Assembly: GCA_004009845.1 (NCBI GenBank)
Contig: RMBW01000009.1
Coordinates: forward strand, 434,001-498,000
DNA length: 64,000 bases
DNA from: Davidsoniella eucalypti
Taxonomy: Eukaryota > Ascomycota > Sordariomycetes > Microascales > Ceratocystidaceae
Direction of reading: 5' to 3'
Part shown: positions 60,017-64,000 of the stretch, piece after piece
How the letters are laid out: every line of letters starts with the position of its first letter
Numbering within the stretch: position 1 is the first letter of the stretch
Notes under the pieces: generated by a model
Told to the model about the DNA's origin: nothing
What the model saw: the letters and a program-made list of their open reading frames with translations, nothing else
The model's database searches: none
Made by a program: the position numbers and the translations under genes

Positions 60017-60179
60017 GAGTCAAGCTAATTTAACAGTTGGGATTTTAATTTCACAGTTACGCTAGCCGTATTAGGAAATTGTAGTCACGTGGTGTCCCAC
60101 GTGACATCGTCGATTACAAGAAATCAAAAATATTTCTTACATCGCATCACCACTTCACCACTACTATAAGATTAAACAT
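60017..60179 (+). repeat. Left terminal inverted repeat of the Mutator-like element
   Basis: 163 bp that match the reverse complement of 60600-60750 with about four base differences and one 12-bp extra segment. The extra segment creates the inverted repeat GTCACGTGG...CCACGTGAC at 60084-60105, where the other end has only GTCACGTGAC. Confidence 0.92.
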
Positions 60180-60566
60180 GCATGCCAGAATAGAAAAAAG
60201 ACAGCTAGTTACCCGAGACGAGCCTTTACGTATAGACGGTTTTGTACGTGTGTTAAGCTTGCCATGCCGATCACAGCCATAGACCACTGATTTCATACCA
60301 CCATTGGTGTAAGAAGACACAGTTGAAAAGGCGTACCCACGTACAGAAGCCCATGCATTAATGCCTTGGAAAAGTGCCTCTCGAGAGTGGTAGTGTATTG
60401 TTGGAGGAGGGGCAAGCCGTATAACAGGGGTGTCTGTGGTATCTATAGATAGCCCTTTATATAGATGATGATGCCATTGTGGTGTGTGTAGAAAATAAAA
60501 AAGTAGGGTGGTGAAGGTTTTCATCATCGTGAGCAGGAGGTAATAACGGTGAGGGACCGTCTTCAT
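60147..60566 (-). pseudogene. Remnant of a MULE transposase N-terminus (FAR1-like DNA-binding region)
   Basis: An ORF of 139 codons inside the element, running 33 bp into the left inverted repeat. Residues 61-127 read like the N-terminal zinc-binding domain of fungal Mutator-like transposases. They include REALFQGINAWASVRGYAF, then VVYGCDRHGK (94-103), a basic stretch, and SSRVTSCLFSI (116-126), with Cys98 and Cys122 in the expected places. The first 50 residues are hydrophobic and not typical. No DDE catalytic domain follows; the frame ends in repeat sequence. I infer an internal deletion of a full-length element. Whether the ORF is expressed is unknown. Confidence 0.55.
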
Positions 60567-60599
60567 AGATTTTTACTGCTTTATAATATTCAATTACAT

Positions 60600-60750
60600 A
60601 TGTTTCATCTTATAGTAGTGATGAAGTGGTGATGCAATGTAAGAAATATTTTTGACTTCTTGTAATCGACGATGTCACGTGACTACAATTTCCTAATACG
60701 GCTAGCGTAACTGTGAAATTAAAATCCCAACTGTTAAATTAGCTTGACTC
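60600..60750 (-). repeat. Right terminal inverted repeat of the Mutator-like element
   Basis: 151 bp complementary to 60017-60179, lacking the 12-bp segment found on the left. It contains the 10-bp palindrome GTCACGTGAC at 60674-60683. Confidence 0.92.
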
Positions 60751-61098
60751 CGATTTGCCATACCTGCTTAGTAAGCTGTTATTCTCTTGCTCTATCTCGT
60801 TCGTGATACTATCTTCTATTTTATCCCTACGCTAGAAAAACGCCCAATATCAGCCCATCAAACTAGAGAGAGCCAACGCGGAATGACAGTAAGGCGGTGG
60901 GAGAAAGAAGAAAAAGAGACAACAAAAGAACCCAAGGAATAAAGAAGGCGATAGAAAAAAGCTTAACATAGAAACTCAAGCATGAAGATGGGGAAGCCGG
61001 ATGACTCAACTGTGCCAAGTATCTTTAGCTGACGATGGAAAGCGAACATTGGTAAAAAATGACAAAATAATCATGATTAATAGAGCTAAACTTGGTAT

Positions 61099-61118
61099 GT
61101 ATTGTATTGTATTGTATT
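61099..61118 (+). repeat. GTATT pentanucleotide microsatellite
   Basis: Four perfect tandem copies of GTATT. Confidence 0.8.
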
Positions 61119-63315
61119 ATACTAAGTGTGGCTGTGTTCAGGTTTGGGATACAAGATCGTCTTTCTAAATAAAATCTATATGTAACTACAGGCTAAAGAA
61201 AATATTGGCAAAACAGAAATGGCAAAGACAGAAAGCGCCTTATGAACGCCTGGCGCAGCCCAAAAAAAAGTGGATGACAAGCGGCGACACATCATCCGAG
61301 ATCATATGCTTAATTCTCTCTTCTCTCGCCGAGTACACCGACAAAAAACAAAAGGAATCAGAGCCCTATTATCCTCGTGCAGTCAGTTAGACGAGGCCTT
61401 GTTTGATTGTATTATTGTTCATCGTCAACACGATTAAAATATTATCTTCACCTAATATCTAGACTAGACAATGCAGAGATATCACCTTTTGTTTACACTT
61501 TCTATTCCACGTAAACCCAAATCTGGCGTCGTTGCCTTTTTCTGCGATACAATTGGCTATAACCCTCATTCATCTACGGTCATGCGCGCTAATGCAGGTA
61601 CCGAAAGTTGACCCCACACAGGCTTGACAAGCAGTCAGTCCAGCCAATCACAGCGTCGATGACAGTGGGTCATGGAGGGATTCTTTTTTTTTTATATTTT
61701 TTATATTTTATTTTTTTACACAACGATAAGAAAATCTGCTATTTTTTGCTAGGCAGCTATATATGAAACGTTTGACGGCTGTCGCTCAATCTAAGGAATA
61801 GAAGTCAAGTACTATAATAGAAGAAGAGTTTCCTGTCGATGTACTAAACGAGATCCAAATATGGACTTTGCTATCTTTCGATTACTTCTACAGAAATCTC
61901 GGTTGATTCTGGATAGAAAAGGGGGCGTCTAGCAAAGCGACATAAACTAGAAATATCGACTAGATCATTGGTCTAGTAATTATCAGAAATTTAAAGCCTG
62001 GTTTGGCAGACAAAAACACCACTGAACAAGAGACCGAGCTCTATCATTTGATGCTACCTTTCGGTAAGATTAGGGGGAGGGCCAGTAGCAGTGAACGCTG
62101 TCCTAGGATATATAGGCCTGTGCTCAACGATGGTACTGTTCCTAACTAGAGGAAACAAACCCGTCCACTCAACTTTAGACCTACTACTGGTGGTTAGTGA
62201 GAAGGAGAGGAGGGAAGAGGAACGAGGAGAAGCAGGACTAGGACTGGGACGTTACTTGCTTGTCGTATTGTCCAGTAATTGGAATATTGCAATTATATTG
62301 TATATTCTCTCCAAGCCAGTGTTTCCTGCTCTCGCTAGAAGATGAATCATATGCCCCCTTTTTGATCTGCTCTACATGTATTCCTCACAGTATTGTCCAA
62401 CCCGCACTAGTGCTGCGACCGGTTTGGTCATCCGTGAGGTTGGTTACAGAAAGACGAAGGAAATGAAGAAGAAAAGAAAACATGTACATACGGTAGATAT
62501 CGGCCCAAAAGAGGCCAAGCACGCAACCCAATCAAGACCAGCGGAGATGGCCATGAGGTTCCAATCTCATTTTGGCAGCAACCCACAAAGAGCTATACGC
62601 TTTTTGTTCTCTTCTAAGACGGCGGTAGTGCCTTTTTCTGGTTTGGCCCAAGCCGAACCTCAAGCGAAGAACGCATAGCGATTGGGTTGGCAGGTCCAGA
62701 TAAGACGCCTGTCCAACAATCAAAAAAGGAAGCAGGCCAGCACGCAGTAAAACAGGACAACCATACGAACACCGCATTCTTTCTTTTTTCTCTCTTTGCT
62801 CTCGATAAGAGGACAAATGCCCGGGATATGCTGGTGCGAGACTAGGGCTTTGCCTGTTGACTGCGGGTGGCTGCTCACCGCTGTTAAGCGTAACAAGCCC
62901 AGCTAGAAAGCTACTATTACGCGAATTCTGGAAAGAGACAAAGAAGTGGGATAATGTAATCCAGTAAACCCTAAGCTTCGGAGCAAACGAATTTTGGAAT
63001 CATTACAGGATATTGGTCTTTCGGTGCCCAGGCGATCCAAGCCTTGAGAAGTAGAACCCAAAGATGAACCGAACAGCCGCTACTGATAGGTTTGCTGACC
63101 GAGAACGAAAGCAACGATTTGGATAATGGAATGCATTGTAATGGCTGCCAGCCGTCGTCAAATATGGGACCGAGATGCGCTAAAAACAGCAGTCATGTAT
63201 ATTCTCTGAGTCCAAATAGGTTTCTCCAGGTCAAGTTGACAGCAAAGAAAACCTTGGGCATTAGTTTGCTTCCTATTCACGCATTCACAAATAGCATCAG
63301 TTGGAACGGGCAACG

Positions 63316-63350
63316 GAGCTAGCGCAATGGCTTTAATCTCCTGCTAGCTC
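63316..63350. repeat. Inverted repeat GAGCTAGC/GCTAGCTC
   Basis: Perfect 8-bp arms at 63316-63323 and 63343-63350 with a 19-nt loop. A GGGC/GCCC pair outside the arms could extend the stem across a bulge. Confidence 0.5.
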
Positions 63351-64000
63351 GCCCAATCACGATGATGTGATGTGTTATTCCTACTCAAGTATGAAAAAAA
63401 AGAAGAAGGTAAATCTTGAGAGAGCAGCAAGAAGAACGGCAATAACACCGGATGGAGACGTCTTTCTTTCTTTTCCTCTTGGAGTTTCTGAGTGAGCAGC
63501 AAACAAACACGACAGAAAGCCTTGCGAAGTTAGCCCCAGCCAACCAAGCAAGACAGCACGATAATACGACGAGGATGCTGGGGGCCCGGGGTGGATATTT
63601 GGGAAAGCGATCGACTAGGGGGTGTGGCGGAGAGGAACAAAGAACGAGGGAAGAGAGGGAAAGGGGGCGAGGAGGGGTGTAGTCTAAATCAAAGAGTGTA
63701 TATATCTGAGAGGGTGTGACGGTTGGAGCTAGGCAAGGTTAATCTTAGCAGGGAAATGAGGAGCAGCAAACCAGGAGATGCTGCTGGCGCTATTATGAGC
63801 TAGACGGAGGAGGAGTAGGATGGTAGGAGGTACAGTTTGTTAATGTTGTCTTTGCAACGGCGGGTTATGGCAACTTACAGAAGCAGCAATATGGATGGCA
63901 GCATGGATGGATGGAAGAGGAAGCCCTGCATGAGCAAGTACACTGGCCGTTTACGGACTGATTTGGCATACGCTGCTGCACGCCTGTTTATGCCTCTTTG

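Larger units (their letters stand above)
60008..60758. mobile_element. Non-autonomous Mutator-like DNA transposon with long TIRs and 9-bp target duplication
   Basis: Nearly identical terminal inverted repeats at 60017-60179 and 60600-60750 enclose about 420 bp. The outer ends read GAGTCAAGCTAATTTAACAG on the left and the complementary CTGTTAAATTAGCTTGACT on the right. CCGATTTGC flanks the element on both sides (60008-60016 and 60750-60758), a 9-bp duplication; if the shared C at 60750 is given to the repeat, it is 8 bp. Repeats over 150 bp long plus a 9-bp duplication are characteristic of Mutator-like elements. The interior carries only a short transposase-like fragment, so the element depends on another copy for movement. 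Confidence 0.9.
60759..64000. other. Gene-free right end of the window
   Basis: About 3.2 kb without a supported gene. It contains the (GTATT)4 tract at 61099-61118, T-rich and GA-rich stretches, and an inverted repeat at 63316-63350. The last few hundred bases are purine-rich and may be the upstream region of a gene beyond the window. Confidence 0.45.

Noticed and set aside
1..64000. Bacterial or phage systems, CRISPR arrays, operons, rRNA genes
   Set aside because: Introns, fungal protein families and promoter style show nuclear fungal DNA. I saw no spaced direct repeats of CRISPR type and no rRNA or snRNA core sequences.

Overview
This window is nuclear DNA of an ascomycete fungus, most likely a filamentous one (Pezizomycotina-like). 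Genes are split by short introns (about 54-150 bp, a few of 250-485 bp) with GTAAGT-type donors and TACTAAC/GCTAAC-type branch sites. Promoter and UTR stretches are pyrimidine-rich. The protein set is fungal: a DUF2457-like protein, fungal Hrq1, Sar1, exportin-T, the ATP synthase delta subunit and a Tgl-type patatin lipase. The mobile elements are a Tad-like LINE and a Mutator-like element. I cannot name the species.

Layout. 1-995 (-): 5' part of a gene for a probable mitochondrial protein, cut by the window edge. 1621-4422 (-): secreted PL26/YetA-like rhamnogalacturonan lyase family protein. 5226-7160: two 5'-truncated LINE insertions in the same orientation, each with a perfect target-site duplication and only 23 bp between the two duplications. 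7201-9865 (+): HRQ1 DNA helicase, missing the usual C-terminal region. 11785-13703 (+): divergent CAX-family cation/proton exchanger. 13928-15942 (-): DENND11/LCHN-like (DUF2347) DENN protein. 17480-18408 (+): SLC1-type lysophosphatidic acid acyltransferase. 19239-20476 (-): mitochondrial ATP synthase delta subunit. About 18.4 kb without a convincing gene follows. 38905-41178 (+): DUF2457-like acidic protein. 42710-44128 (+): SAR1 GTPase. 45735-48194 (+): Tgl3/4/5-type lipase. 48866-52508 (-): exportin-T. The last 11.5 kb has no convincing gene but holds a 733-734 bp Mutator-like element (60017-60750) with long inverted repeats, a 9-bp target duplication and a transposase-like remnant.

The genes do not form a pathway. 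They are housekeeping genes of lipid metabolism (SLC1, Tgl-type lipase), secretion (SAR1, DENN protein), tRNA export, respiration and DNA repair, in ordinary eukaryotic order. I see no bacterial-type operon, CRISPR array, secondary-metabolite cluster or recognisable tRNA/rRNA gene. The most notable points are the Mutator-like element, the LINE inserted 40 bp before a C-terminally shortened HRQ1, the loss of canonical Asn residues in both CAX motifs, a polyadenylated retrocopy-like fragment at 20864-21035, two long gene deserts, and a repeated TACAT(AT)nATGTA palindrome family. Exon boundaries were derived by eye from splice signals and reading frame.
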